Origin: Blastobasis lacticolella | Taxonomy: Eukaryota > Arthropoda > Insecta > Lepidoptera > Blastobasidae | Reading direction: 5' to 3' | DNA length: 64,000 nucleotides | Assembly: GCA_905147135.1 (NCBI GenBank) | Contig: LR990061.1 | Location: forward strand, 9,152,026-9,216,025 | Part shown: positions 53,491-64,000 of the stretch, one piece after another | Layout of the letters: every line of letters starts with the position of its first letter | Position numbering within the stretch: the stretch's first letter is position 1 | The notes under the pieces: model-generated | Databases searched by the model: none | The model's input: only the letters and a program-made list of their open reading frames with translations | What the model was told of the DNA's origin: nothing | Translations under genes and position numbers: made by a program

Positions 53491-53764
53491 TTGTTGGGTC
53501 ACTGGGGTTGACCATGGTCAACCTTTACTAGGTCTCTAGCGTTGACGAATATGTGGAATAGCTAATCTGTTGAACGGCTGCAGTTGTGTGGAATTAATAT
53601 TGTGTAGAATCGCGAACAGGAAGAAACGCGTTTGTGTATAATTGAAGACTGTGTGGAATAAATAATGTGTTGAATGTCAGTTGTGCGGAATCCATATTGT
53701 GTAGAATCACGAATAGGTAGAATTGCGTTTGTGTTGTACATCGATCAATCCACATAAATTATCG

Positions 53765-53930
53765 ACGGAAACCTGCACATTTAGGCGACTGAATGTTGTG
53801 CCACCATACTCAAATCTGGTCAGGTTCATGTTAACAGGCTCACGGAGGCCAGATGGCAGTCGCTCTACTGTAATTAACTAATCTGCCAAATCCTGGGGTT
53901 AAGGTGCACCCCGGATATTGACACCAAGAC
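53765..53930 (+). mobile_element. SINE family 2 fragment
   Basis: 'ggaaacctgcacatttaggc', 'atactcaaatctggtcaggt', 'cagatggcagtcgctctact' and 'ctgccaaatcctgg', immediately outside the foldback element. Confidence 0.65.
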
Positions 53931-54072
53931 AATGTTTCCGGGCGCAAGCACTCTGTAGGCGCTAGAACATCGTCTTATAGCGACCCGGGATGCTCCGGAA
54001 CACAGAGTTCCGTCAAACATGTCGAATAAATTATTATACTATTCTATTCTATTCTAAACATAATGAACTGTA

Positions 54073-54296
54073 GGCTAATTACGTAACTCTGTTGCCAACA
54101 ATTCTCTAATTTCAATAATTGAAATTGTTATTTTTGCGATATCATATGATTTAATAGTTTCTTTTTATTACAATGAACCTTTGTTAGCAACTGAACCCTT
54201 GAAATCGATGATGCGAAATCGCAAAAGTGTCAATTATAATCATTGAAATCAGGGAATTGTAGGCAACAGAAGCTCTTACGTACTACGTAATGAGCT
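54073..54296. mobile_element. MITE M3, 224 bp, TA target duplication
   Basis: 'ggctaattacgtaactctgt', then 'tgccaacaatt' at the left, and the complement at the right disturbed by short insertions ('agctcttacgtactacgtaa'). TA at 54071-54072 and 54297-54298. Confidence 0.8.
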
Positions 54297-54819
54297 TACA
54301 AAACACAGTTCGGCTTTCTAGAGCATCATTAGCTTTATTGATATTAATTGGGCAAATTCTCAGAGCGCCATAAAACCCCGAGATGGCGTTATTGATTTTT
54401 GGTTTTTAAAGAGTATTCCCACACAACTTAACACAACAGCAACTAGACTGAAAGGGGTGTGGGGGAGGGGCTGTTATGTTACTCCAGGAAACCACACGTC
54501 TAAAAGCGTGACCAAACAGAAAGAATAAATGAATCCATAATTTGTTTACCATTGGTGCACTTAGCGAAACGTATCTTCTTTCGTAACAGACAACGCCTAC
54601 TATCTATCTTACTAAATTGCATTTCTAAACTAACATCCAAACACTAATGTTGGCTATAAATTCGTTCAAATATATTGAAGTTAGCAATGAAATAAATCTT
54701 AGTGGAAGAAAAGTCACTGGAAATCCTGTGTGGATATTTAATAGCAGAGTGTGTGGACAGCTTTATTTTCTTTTATAATCTGTTATAATTTTGTCGACAT
54801 TAAGCTTTATTACCATGAG

Positions 54820-54987
54820 GCGCTGTTCTAGTTGGCAACGGTCGTGCGACCATGGTCGTACGACGGAGGTCGCCCGACCAATAGGAGACCTAAAAACCGA
54901 ATGGAATAAAAGTGTTTTACTTTACTTTACTTTAAACCGTCCGTCGCGCGACCGTTGTCGTATGATCGTTGCCAATTAGGACAGCGC
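54820..54987. mobile_element. Short inverted-repeat element
   Basis: 'gcgctgttctagttggcaac', then 'ggtcgtgcgac' (54820-54850), pairs with the complement of 54956-54986 at 26 of 31 positions. The interior has further 'gtcgtacgac' palindromes and a (tttac)n run. Confidence 0.65.
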
Positions 54988-56464
54988 TTTAGAGCCGTTC
55001 TTTCGTTGTTAATTACTATAATATGAGGTCGATACAACTCTCTCTCACAAATGTGGGTTTAACAATCTTTACCTATAGGTATCATAATTCAAAAGTGCAT
55101 GTACCCCTATGTGGGTACCAAAAGATTAGTTCACTTCCGGCAGTAGGCCTCGGCGTGGCTGGATGGAGCAAAGTTTTTCTTTTATACTACGCAGTTTTAT
55201 ACTGATGGTATGCGGTAACTGTCGCCCATAACATCTACGATTCATGTATTTACGTTGCAGGCAACAAAAATGCAGAACCGCATGTGCGTTGTCACTGTGA
55301 GGACTAAGATGTAACGCCTCATGCCTGTAACTGAGCTAGCTACCCTATCCTTCAAACCGGACCACAACAATGCAAGCAGTGTGGGTAAGACGTTCATAAG
55401 TTACCTATACCTAACGTTGTAACGTTGATCGGGCGATCAATTCGGAGCTTCGTCGGCTTTATGCCAGAAATCGAGAGACAACACCAAACTACGAGATTAA
55501 CATCCGTATTTAGAAACGTTACTATGAAGTCTCACAGTGCGCACATATACTGTGTAACATTTATTTTATTTTGATATTAAATGACAATTATACAATACTT
55601 AGTGGCGATCGGCACTGTGCGTCCATCAAAATGAGCAAAATTTACCAATCAAGAGCCGTATTAAAAGCAGCGTGTTCACTTGGCTCAAAGTAATTGAACT
55701 AAAGCATTTAGTTCAATTTTTGTGACTTAGCTAACGGATACTGTGAGGAGTGTCTAAAGTCTCTAAACATCAAAAAGTTTACTTCGCATAGAAGCGCTAC
55801 TTATTAATCAGGTATTGCTACAGGTGTTAAAATGGGTCCTTAACACCTTGCATGCATAGGATTAATTTTAATAGATATAAGGATAAACTTTTTGGTATAT
55901 CCTGGTATAGGTACCTTTAAATCGAATTAAGTACGCGGCGCGATTGGTGTGAATATTTTTGGTTAAAAAGAGCTGTAGCAAACTTATTAAAAAAACTAAT
56001 GAATTAGCGAGCTCGGAAACTTTGGTATTGGCTGTAAAAATCTGGATTGATCACGCGGCGCAGGCGCAACCCCCTGAACCCTGCCCTTGCTACGCTAACA
56101 TAGGTAGAGAGTAATAGATGGTTGTTTTGGTGCCGTAGAGCTAAGTACTCCATACTCACCTGATACTCATAATTTATATACTGATAGGTATGACTGATAA
56201 TCATAATTAAGTATCAGCAATAAATATGTACTATAATTGTAATATTTACTACAATGTTATAATTTTAGTTCCTGTCATTCATTTTTTCATACAGTTGCAA
56301 CCATACACAATTTAGTTTTCAGTTTTATTAAAACACAACACTGTTGTTACCACAACGTAATACACCGTAATTTCACTACCTCTGTACCTTCAGAATTTCA
56401 GATATTCGTGGCCTGCACGATACAGGCTTGTCCCAGTGTGGAGACCACTTACAATATGCTGGCT
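54988..56464. other. Mostly featureless; repeat R4 piece at 55280-55400
   Basis: Apart from the R4 relative ('gcctcatgcctgtaactgag', 'cctttcaaaccgg'-like) no feature is supported. Confidence 0.4.
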
Positions 56465-56550
56465 TGGACAAATAAATTCAGACAGCGCCATCTAGCCCCA
56501 AAGTAAGCAAAGCTTGTGTTATGAGTGTTAAATAACTGATAAACTACTCT
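56465..56550 (-). repeat. SINE family 1 tail fragment
   Basis: 'cagcgccatctagccccaaa', 'gtaagcaaagcttgtgttat' and 'aataactgataaactactc' match the complement of the family 1 tail. Confidence 0.6.
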
Positions 56551-56554
56551 CCAA

Positions 56555-56845
56555 CCATGTCTTTTCCCAATCAACTATTTGTATTTGTATTTAGTAGTAA
56601 ACTATTTGTACAGACGCAGTGTGAGGCGGATGCTACACGCTCGATATTTATCGCGATACGTATCGTCGATTTCTAGAAATAGAAATCCTGTGATCCGTGA
56701 GTCCTACACACTCGATAATGATCGTGATACAGGATCGCAATCCACGTATCACGATTAATATCGTGCGTGAAACATCAGCCCATGTCTTGTACTACTAATT
56801 GTATTTGTATTTAGTAATAAACTATTTGTATAGACGCAGTATAAG
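56555..56845. repeat. Pair of roughly 65-bp direct repeats
   Basis: 'tttgtatttgtatttagtag', then 'taaactatttgtacagacgc' (56578-56617), recurs at 56800-56840 with few changes. Between them lies a sequence with inverted 'gctcgatatttatcgcgata' / 'cgtatcacgattaatatcgt' ends. Confidence 0.65.
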
Positions 56846-57169
56846 AGAAGAGAAGAGAAGTAAAGAAAGCCGTCCAAAATATCCCCGAACTCAGTTGAGA
56901 TCTAAGTGGATTTTTTATTTAATTAACGCGGTAGGCTGTTGAAATTCAAAACGGGCGTAAAGGTGATTTACATCGCCTATAAATTGGTAAGTCGCCCTCA
57001 AATTGTACGAAGAGAGAAGAACTGTGTAACTTCGTACTTTTAACTTAATATAAGGGAATGGAAGGTAAGTGTTCTTAACTTAATTTAGTTTAATGGTTTT
57101 TAAGTTATTTTTTATGAGGTATTACTGACAGTGACATTCTTATATAGGCTAAGGTGTTGCGACTATACA

Positions 57170-57355
57170 TTTTTTATATTCTCATAGCGTGGCTTTAGCA
57201 GTGGAGGGGCATTTGCCTTTTTGATGCCAGAGCAACGTGTTAAAGAGATGGGCAACGCATAGGCTCTTGGTGTTGCTAGTGTAAATAGGCAGTGGGACCA
57301 CTTTGCATCAGGCCCACTTGCCTGTTTGCCTACCGTATGACATGAAAAAAAGCTA
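57170..57355 (+). mobile_element. Poly(A) SINE-like element (family 3), 3' part
   Basis: 'gatgccagagcaacgtgtta', 'gagatgggcaacgcatagg', 'tcttggtgttgctagtgtaa', and the tail 'cccacttgcctgtttgccta' before an A run. Confidence 0.7.
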
Positions 57356-57404
57356 TAGTTATCGATAAGTATTATTTATATAAATCTAAATCATCATTAT
57401 CATC

Positions 57405-57485
57405 ATCATCTCGGCACAATGTCCCGGTTGCGCTCCCGCGCGGTACGCGAGGGCCCAGGGTCCGGCTTCCTACTCTTCCTTGTCC
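57405..57485 (-). mobile_element. SINE family 2 tail fragment
   Basis: 'catcatctcggcacaatgtc', 'ccggttgcgctcccgcgcgg' and 'gagggcccagggtccggctt'. Confidence 0.5.
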
Positions 57486-60400
57486 ACTTTGCTCGGTCTT
57501 CGGCATCCTTCCGACATCAAACCATCACTTCTTGGGCCGGCCTCTACTTCTACAGAAATCTAAGTAAATTGACTTAATTGAATAAATAAAGATTCCTCTT
57601 TAAATGTCTATGAATTATGCATTTAAAAAGTCATCAGTTTATTTTGATATCTGTGGATATTACTGTAGAGCTTTTTCTATTATCTATTATAACGTACTTT
57701 ACATGAAAGGGTACCTACTCATAGAGTTAAATACCACTTTAAACACTAAGTTCTATCTAGTCGACGTGTATTACCTAGAAACGCGTAAACTGGTAGGTAT
57801 AAGTACATAGATGTTGAGCTGTCTACAATGTTTTAAAATCATCGTCAGGCCACTATAGTAACTCTCATTGAAAACAGATTCTGATGGTAATAACCATATA
57901 TTCCCGGTCGTACCTACACACAGGGAACATACCCTCTATAGCAACTCAATAATTCACTCATCATGTCAAAAGGAACTCAATATTATTTTATCTGAAATGT
58001 AATGATAGATCTGCAGTAGGTAGTAGTAGATAGTTTCTTCTACTTCCATTACCCTGTAACTTTCTTTACCCAGAATGCTTCCAAAAAAATATGTTCCCAC
58101 AAGAAAAATGTGTCTACGCACTTTCCACGGGACTTGTGTCTAAAGATAATACGAAATGTCAAGGTGGGAACACCTGGTTGAACAAAAAAAACAGATTATG
58201 TGGTGATATTAAATCGGCGGGCGGAGTAAGTGGAATGAGACATCGCCGCCATTTTGTGAGATAGCGGAAAAGGGCTGGAGAGGTAATATTGCGCAGATGG
58301 CGGCGTGACCTTGGTTGAACTTGAAATTTTTTGCTATTTTGCTGGAGTACAGTACCTACGACATATTTTAAATTACCCGTGTAGGATGAAGGCGTGAGAG
58401 TATATTGTATTGTACCTATTCTTGTATCTATCAGAGATTGTGTCTGTTTGAAAGTGCGTTCCGTTGGGAAAATATCCCATTGAAATTGTGGAGGTCCGAG
58501 GAAACTATATTAGGGGGGCACACCACGAATGCGAGCTGTTTAGCAATTGTTTCGTATCTACCATGAAATGACCCCGCCGCTCGCGCTTAGCAACTATCGT
58601 TTAAAACCGCTGCAACAGCGCATTCGCGGCGTAAGTGCTACGAAGGGGGGGCTGTGTGGGACTCCTAACAGTCACCGGGTATACTAAACCCCGAGGCGTT
58701 TCTGCACCGCCTGAAAGGAGGTATCATGGGCCGTAAGTTTATAATCATAATCAACCCACTATAACTCTAGCCGTGGTAAAGTGCAGGCAGTCTCAATTGG
58801 AGCCACTCTAGATTTAGAACATAGTATCTAGTTCCTACAGCGAGTTGATTGTTGGAATTCGTCATGTCTTATATTAGACGGGACTTACAAGCGACGTACC
58901 TACCTTTTCGATTTGTTTACGGGTACGGTTTAAAAGATACCTACATCGCATTATGTGGCTATAGATACATACTTTGCTAATCACTCGACCAACGTAAATC
59001 GGGCATTAGATCAACTACTTACCGATATATTTGTACATCGCTGAGTGTGTTGATGTAAGAGTGTGAACAAAACTCGTGTAAATATGCATGAAATCCCAGT
59101 TTGAACAACAAAATCGGAGTGCGGGTTTCCGCCGCGCGAAATTACGTTTTGATCGCGGATCGTAATGAATATGCGATTCCCTTTTCCGTGAATTATTTCG
59201 CTGTGATTTTATTACATTTCCGCGCGCTGTGTGTGTTGGCAAAAACTTTACTCTGGTAGGTTGTGCACACATGCCAGGCGGTGGCATAATACAGGCTTGA
59301 GTATCTCGGTCAACCACAAACCCTTCCGGAGACGTTTGTAAAACTGAAAGGATTGCTACGTTTCCTGGAAGAGTTTGGATGAGAAGAACATCTATCTAGC
59401 ATCCACGCAGGTCAGACAGAGTTCGTCGGACTGCGGAGACGGTCCGGATACATCTATATATCTAGCTAATAGGTACTACCTACCTAGCTTAAAACTATCC
59501 GAAAGGAAACGTCGGAACACCCCCGAAAGAGGAATGTGCATCACCTCTGCATCCTGCATTGAGCGTTCTTTTTATGAACACAAATACCTACATATACCTT
59601 TCTAATGAAACAAAGCTTAGAACTGTCTCAATAAAACCGCATCGAAATTGGTCCATTCATTCGAGACCGAGACACACCCACAGACAGATGAACAGAAACA
59701 CATATCAAACATAAAACAACCCTCTTTTTCGGTTCGGATTAAAAATGTGACAACACGGTTTGTGTAGCATTGGACGATAATTTTTTTAAAGATAAAATAT
59801 AACCTATGTTACACGCTGATAATGTAGCTTTCTATCGGTGAAACAACTTTTAAAATCGGTAAAATAACTGTTAAAAAGTAGTTTTTCCATTACAAACAAA
59901 CAAACCGACCAACAATCACATCTTTCCTGTTTGTAATGTTAGTATAGGTTACAGTTTACCATTAGATGCGGGATGTCTGCTCAACCATATATTTCCTATC
60001 TCCAAGTAATACGTAAGTAGAGCCTCCATACCAAGAAAGCAATTTCTTGACCAATTCACATGTCAAATCTCCACGATAAATGGAAGGCCTTGGGATATTG
60101 ACACTGTTTTATGCTAAACGGAAGATGTTAGCACAGTCGTAAGCGAAAATAATATCTGCTTTCGCTGTGGAAATATCGGCGAAAAATAGTTTTCTTTTGC
60201 TTTCTTTTTGTAAGACTACTTTATATATTTAGTATTTGCTTCCGCTTGTAACTCTATCTGTAGGTGTGCATGCTTGGAAATTGTTTTTGCGTTTTCAGAA
60301 TACAATCTAGGTAGCACCAACCGACTTAAAGCAACAGGCGGAAATAATAAACATAACCTAATGAGCTAAAATTGACGAGATTACTAGTAACGGCTGAAGA

Positions 60401-60870
60401 GTTCCACTGTTCACCACCTGACTTTATCATGAGATCCTCATGTATTGTTACAGGAACTCAGTACCTATGCTTGCAAAGTTTAATAAGAATTGGTGATAGG
60501 TACTCGAAAATTCTCGAAGATGTAAAGATAACTAACCCCAGATAACGACGTCTCTCGAAATAGACCTTCGGAGAAGATGACTCCCCTGATCCTCTAAATT
60601 GACTTTTCTTCAAAATAATGATGATGATCCGTCTGTCAGGTGTCGTTTTTGTTGAGGAATTTCTGACCTGATTCCTGAGGCGGACCAGCTAAGGGATCCT
60701 TTGGCTAGAATAGGAATATTGGCTGCAGTATTTTCTGTTGGTTGGTAAGTATCTAAATTGCAGCCAGTGAATACCAATCTCAAACCCGCCTGCTAAGCGG
60801 ACAAAACCTGAAATAATTACGCGAAAAAACCTGTTAAAAGTAAGTAATATAGATACTTATGCAAATGTAC
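57486..60870. other. No recognisable feature
   Basis: About 3.4 kb of AT-rich sequence with only short frames. No splice-joined coding candidate, RNA gene or clear repeat structure found. Confidence 0.45.
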
Positions 60871-61939
60871 CAGGCTGGTCCATAAGTTTTTAGCCAACTG
60901 CTTGTTATACACCCTATTGTTTTAATTTTTGTATCGTTTAGAGGCAAATTTTATTACAAATTCCTTAGACAAAAATCATTAAACGGCAACTTTTAGTTAT
61001 TTTTTTATCGATTATTAAAAATAACATGTCTCAACAAAATAACAATAATCAACCCCTACGACGGTGGTAACGCGGGAATCATTTTGTTGTAAGATGTATT
61101 ATGGTTATAAATATGGGTTAACGTTTATAGAATCACATGAAAATTTTATCAGCCCCTTTGGTGAATTGCCCCTTGCCTATGCTATTTTCGGTTGTTGATT
61201 TTATGACTTTAAACGAGGTCAGAGCGACCTGAAACATGAATCTAGACCAGGGCATCCGCCAAAGTCAGACACTCCAGAAAACGTCATCAGGGTATAGTCG
61301 CTGATAAAATAATGTCACAATATTACTAGCTGTGAGATTCAGTATGAAATATAGTTTGAAACCCATGTAGTTTCTATCATATTTACGGACCATAGAAATT
61401 ATGTATAATGAATTGGCACAAATCCTAACCTTTTGAAGTTCATGTAAAGTGGTGGAAACTACCTGGGATCTAATCCTCATTTCATCCTGAATCTCATGCT
61501 TGTTAATGTTGTGACATTTCTCTTATAACGACTTCACCCTGATGACGTTTTTTGAAGTGACGGCAGTTGACGACGGTTCATGTTTGAGGTCGCCCTGACC
61601 AAGTTTAAACTAATAAAATCAATAAATGACAATATCATGTGATAGAGGCAATTCACTAAATGCGCTGATAAAAGTTTCAAGTGATATTTTATACGTTAAC
61701 CCTAATAATATAATTATAGTACGTCTGCCACGAAATGCTTCCCATATTACCAAAACAGTATGGAATTGTATGGACAGACATGTTATTTTTAATATTCGAT
61801 AAAAAAAAAAAGTAATGATCGCCGGCTATTGATTTTTGACCAAGGAGTTTGTACTAAAATTTGCCTTTAAACGATACAAAAATTAAAACATTATCATGTA
61901 TTACAAGCCGTTGGTCAAAAATTTTTGGACCAGCCAACG
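60871..61939. mobile_element. Imperfect palindrome of about 1.07 kb, probable inverted duplication of a DNA transposon end
   Basis: Arms align as reverse complements from the outside inward: 'ggctggtccataagttttta' against the complement of 'tttttggaccagcc'; 'gttttaatttttgtatcgtt' perfectly; then 'ggtgaattgcccc', 'aggtcagagcgacctgaaac', 'aaacgtcatcagggt', 'gtcacaatatta' and 'gagattcagtatgaaat' against their diverged partners, down to a loop near 61390-61440. Both arms encode, on opposite strands, versions of a helix-turn-helix-like peptide (HEIQDEMRIRSQVVSTTL in the right arm). Confidence 0.75.
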
Positions 61940-62317
61940 CAGGTACATGTTGAACTTCTTTATTAGCAACTGTCGAGTGTCGTCTAATTTAAATTTTTGA
62001 ATTTAGCATGCCCAAGGGTTTAGACCTTGCAAGTAGGTATACTCAATGTAGGTACGTACAGTCCCTCGGGCCCCGTACTCGCGAGCATTTTGAACTTTTA
62101 AAAGCTTTATTAAAAAGTTAGGCCGTGATTTTCAGACTTAAAATTTGAATAACGAATTAAATATACTTTTTAATGTAATCTCTTAGCCTTGTGGTGGCCT
62201 GTAGCTAGAGCAGAATTTGATACCACAATAACAATGTAAACTACGAGAGCTCTTGGAGAGGACTCTGCTTGATTGAGCGTCGGGGCTTATCAATAATATG
62301 AAATAATGAATGTGTTT

Positions 62318-62400
62318 GGAATAGCTCCAAAGTAAGCAAAGTTTGTGATAAGGGTGTCAGAAAACTTATAAATTACTTATATAATTAGCAATAGGTTTTT
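62318..62400 (-). repeat. SINE family 1 tail fragment
   Basis: 'agctccaaagtaagcaaagt', then 'ttgtgataagggtgtcagaa' and 'aacttataaattacttatat'. Confidence 0.55.
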
Positions 62401-62417
62401 AAGCAATAAAATGATAG

Positions 62418-62525
62418 GTAGGGGTAAAGTAGGTGTATGGGAGCTGTAGAGCAGATATAGACTAGGTGTAGTGTAGGGTAGGGGTAGGACGCCACGCGAA
62501 CGAAGTCGCGCCGGGTTCACTAGTA
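62418..62525 (+). repeat. Dispersed repeat R3, 3' part
   Basis: 'taggggtaaagtaggtgtat' and 'acgcgaacgaagtcgcgccg', then 'ggttcactagt', with an internal duplication of the 'gtagggtaggggtagg' block. Confidence 0.6.
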
Positions 62526-62825
62526 TCCCAGACACTTGTGAACTTTTTATGTGGAATCTTTAAAATATTATCCCATTACTCAGGTAACCTATCCACCTAG
62601 CTTAATACTGGAGTGGGGTCCATATCCTGCATTTAACGGTTTCAAGATATTGATGGCACCTATTCGTTGAATGTTCACCTATTTGCATGCACCTGGACTA
62701 GATTTATGGGTCGTAAATTGTTTTTTATTGACTCCTGAACAATGGTTTGGTACTAGGGCCGTTGTACATACAATTATTTATGAAAAAAGGTAATGTTTTA
62801 AACTATAGCGGTTATTATCACCCAT

Positions 62826-63253
62826 TTTAAGGGTATGTTCCGGGTTTCCTACCGCGTACCTTTGTTGACGAGTAGCCCGATATTTCGATGCAGTTGCATG
62901 CAGAATGGTCACGGGATGACAAAGGTACCTTACAGAATATCGCAGCTAAATAATACTCTTTTAAATAGTATTGTGTTTCTGCCGGTGAGTAAGGTTTCCA
63001 GTGCTCCATGGGGTGGGGATTTGGGGAACCGTGGCTTTGGCAGTGGAGTGGCATTTGCTTTTTGCTGCCAGAGCAACGTGTTATAGAGGTGGGCAACGCA
63101 TTAGCGATACTCTTGGTGTTGCTAATGTCTATAGGCAGTGGTGACCACTTTCCATCAGGTGGCCCGCTTGCCTGTTTGCCTGCCGTATGACATAAAAAAA
63201 AAAAAAAAAAAAAAAAGGTACGCGGTAGGAAACCCGGAACATACCCTTTAAAA
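62826..63253. mobile_element. P1-family element interrupted by a poly(A) SINE
   Basis: The left repeat 'gggtatgttccgggtttcct', then 'accgcgtacctttgttgacg' and the interior match 14761-14860; the right repeat resumes at 63214 as 'aaaggtacgcggtaggaaac', then 'ccggaacataccc'. Confidence 0.85.
62929..63213 (+). mobile_element. Poly(A) SINE-like element (family 3), full insertion with target duplication
   Basis: The insertion is bracketed by aaaggtac at 62921-62928 and 63214-63221 and ends in a run of about 20 A, the hallmark of target-primed reverse transcription. Its last 80 bp ('tctataggcagtggtgacca', 'ctttccatcaggtggcccgc', 'ttgcctgtttgcctgccgta') are shared with the LINE tail at 2800-2890. 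Confidence 0.85.
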
Positions 63254-63291
63254 GGTGATTTCTTGATATCTAACTTTACAACAACAAGAAT

Positions 63292-63646
63292 AACATCTTT
63301 GCGTTAATGTTCCGGTTGTGCTATCGCGCACGAGGGACAGGGGGCCGCCATGACAACGTTCCAGGATTTGGCAGATCAGATAATTACAGTGGAGCGACTG
63401 CCATCTGACCTCTGTGACTCTGCTACCAGGGGAACCTGGTCGGATTGGATCATGGTTACACATTCAGTTGTCTGAATGTGCAGGTTTCATCACGACGTTT
63501 TCCATAACAGTAAACACATCAGTTAATATTCAATAAATGTACATAACTCAGAAAGGAGTCATTGATACATGGCCACAGTGGCATTCGAACCCGGTACCGC
63601 TTGCTTACGAGTCGGTTACCTTGACCACTCGGTCACCGACGCTCCA
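63292..63646 (-). mobile_element. tRNA-derived SINE family 2, most complete copy
   Basis: Tail, body, middle and tRNA-like head are all present in order. The head has the complement of 'attcgaacccggtacc' (B box) and of 'accttgaccactcggtcacc' (A-box side). A 'gaaa'-rich microsatellite adjoins it at 63660-63692. Confidence 0.82.
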
Positions 63647-63849
63647 CATGTCTCTACAATAGAAAGAAAAGAAAGAAAGAAAAGAAAGAAAATACATTTA
63701 TTACACATAGCACACCACGACACAATAACAGTTACAATTACAGACAACGGACACATTAACATTTAAAATACAATACTCTACATAATACCTAAGTAGGTGG
63801 TACATAGTAGATAATATATAAAAAGTTAGTAGCGTAATTACAGCTTTCA

Positions 63850-64000
63850 CGACCTGAGTGGTTCAGTAGGTTACCATGCCGGTCTGCCACGCAGAAGTAC
63901 CGGCTTCGATTCCCTGCCGGGTAGAAATTGACATGAAGAATTGTAATTTCTGTTACGGGTCTGGGTATGTATGTAAACATATTAAGTATGTTTTAAAAAA
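63850..64000 (+). mobile_element. tRNA-derived SINE family 1, cut by the window end
   Basis: 'gacctgagtggttcagtagg', 'ttaccatgccggtctgccac', 'ggcttcgattccctgccggg' and 'gaattgtaatttctgttacg' are collinear with 830-970. Confidence 0.75.

Larger units (their letters stand above)
52514..53751. mobile_element. Foldback DNA element, 1238 bp, 207-bp inverted arms, 8-bp target duplication
   Basis: The arms 52514-52720 and 53545-53751 are near-perfect reverse complements of the same length, beginning 'ggattgatcgatgtacaaca'. Perfect direct duplications acataaat flank it (52506-52513 and 53752-53759). Each arm contains two related copies of a submotif ('gaatcacgaataggtagaa' / 'gaatcgcgaacaggaagaa'). 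The spacer holds a SINE family 2 insertion and a two-unit tandem repeat. No transposase frame. The 8-bp duplication is compatible with hAT, P or Merlin groups. Confidence 0.9.

Overview
This is an intron-containing, AT-rich animal genome segment packed with interspersed repeats. The dispersed repeat families (tRNA-derived SINEs, jockey/CR1-like LINE fragments, a family ending in 'gcgaacgaagtcgcg', many short inverted-repeat elements) look like those of moths and butterflies, so a lepidopteran genome is my best guess. That assignment rests on remembered family resemblance, not on a search. No bacterial operons, CRISPR arrays or rRNA genes are visible.

Three protein-coding genes can be assembled. 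(1) An NSD-family histone H3K36 methyltransferase lies on the minus strand in 12 coding exons from 34978 down to 15589. All junctions have GT/AG ends and the joins give one 2512-residue frame. Domain order is PWWP, a very long acidic/lysine-rich region carrying two copies of an HMG-box-like segment, a PHD finger cluster, a second PWWP, AWS, SET, post-SET and a short basic tail. (2) EMC6, a small subunit of the ER membrane protein complex, lies on the plus strand in two coding exons (40804-41888, 112 residues). (3) An unrecognised two-exon gene lies on the minus strand (48033-44742). Its predicted 1019-residue basic protein has a tandem array of 15 eighteen-residue repeats between two hydrophobic segments.

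Layout: 1-14 kb is repeat-dominated, with LINE fragments, two nearly identical 5'-truncated LINE copies about 4.2 kb apart, and SINEs. 14.7-35 kb is the NSD gene, whose introns hold at least three target-site-defined DNA elements plus SINE and LINE pieces. 35-40 kb holds a LINE RNase H fragment and an inverted pair of a dispersed repeat. 40.8-42 kb is EMC6. 42.7-44.6 kb has a MITE and a decayed LINE. 44.7-48 kb is the repeat-protein gene. 48-64 kb has no recognisable host gene but contains two striking inverted-repeat structures: a foldback element with 207-bp arms and an 8-bp target duplication (52514-53751), and a roughly 1.07-kb near-complete palindrome (60871-61939).

The genes do not form a functional unit. 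NSD acts on chromatin and EMC6 in ER membrane protein insertion. The most unusual items are the unknown repeat protein, the duplicated HMG-like segment and interrupted first PHD finger of NSD, and the foldback elements.
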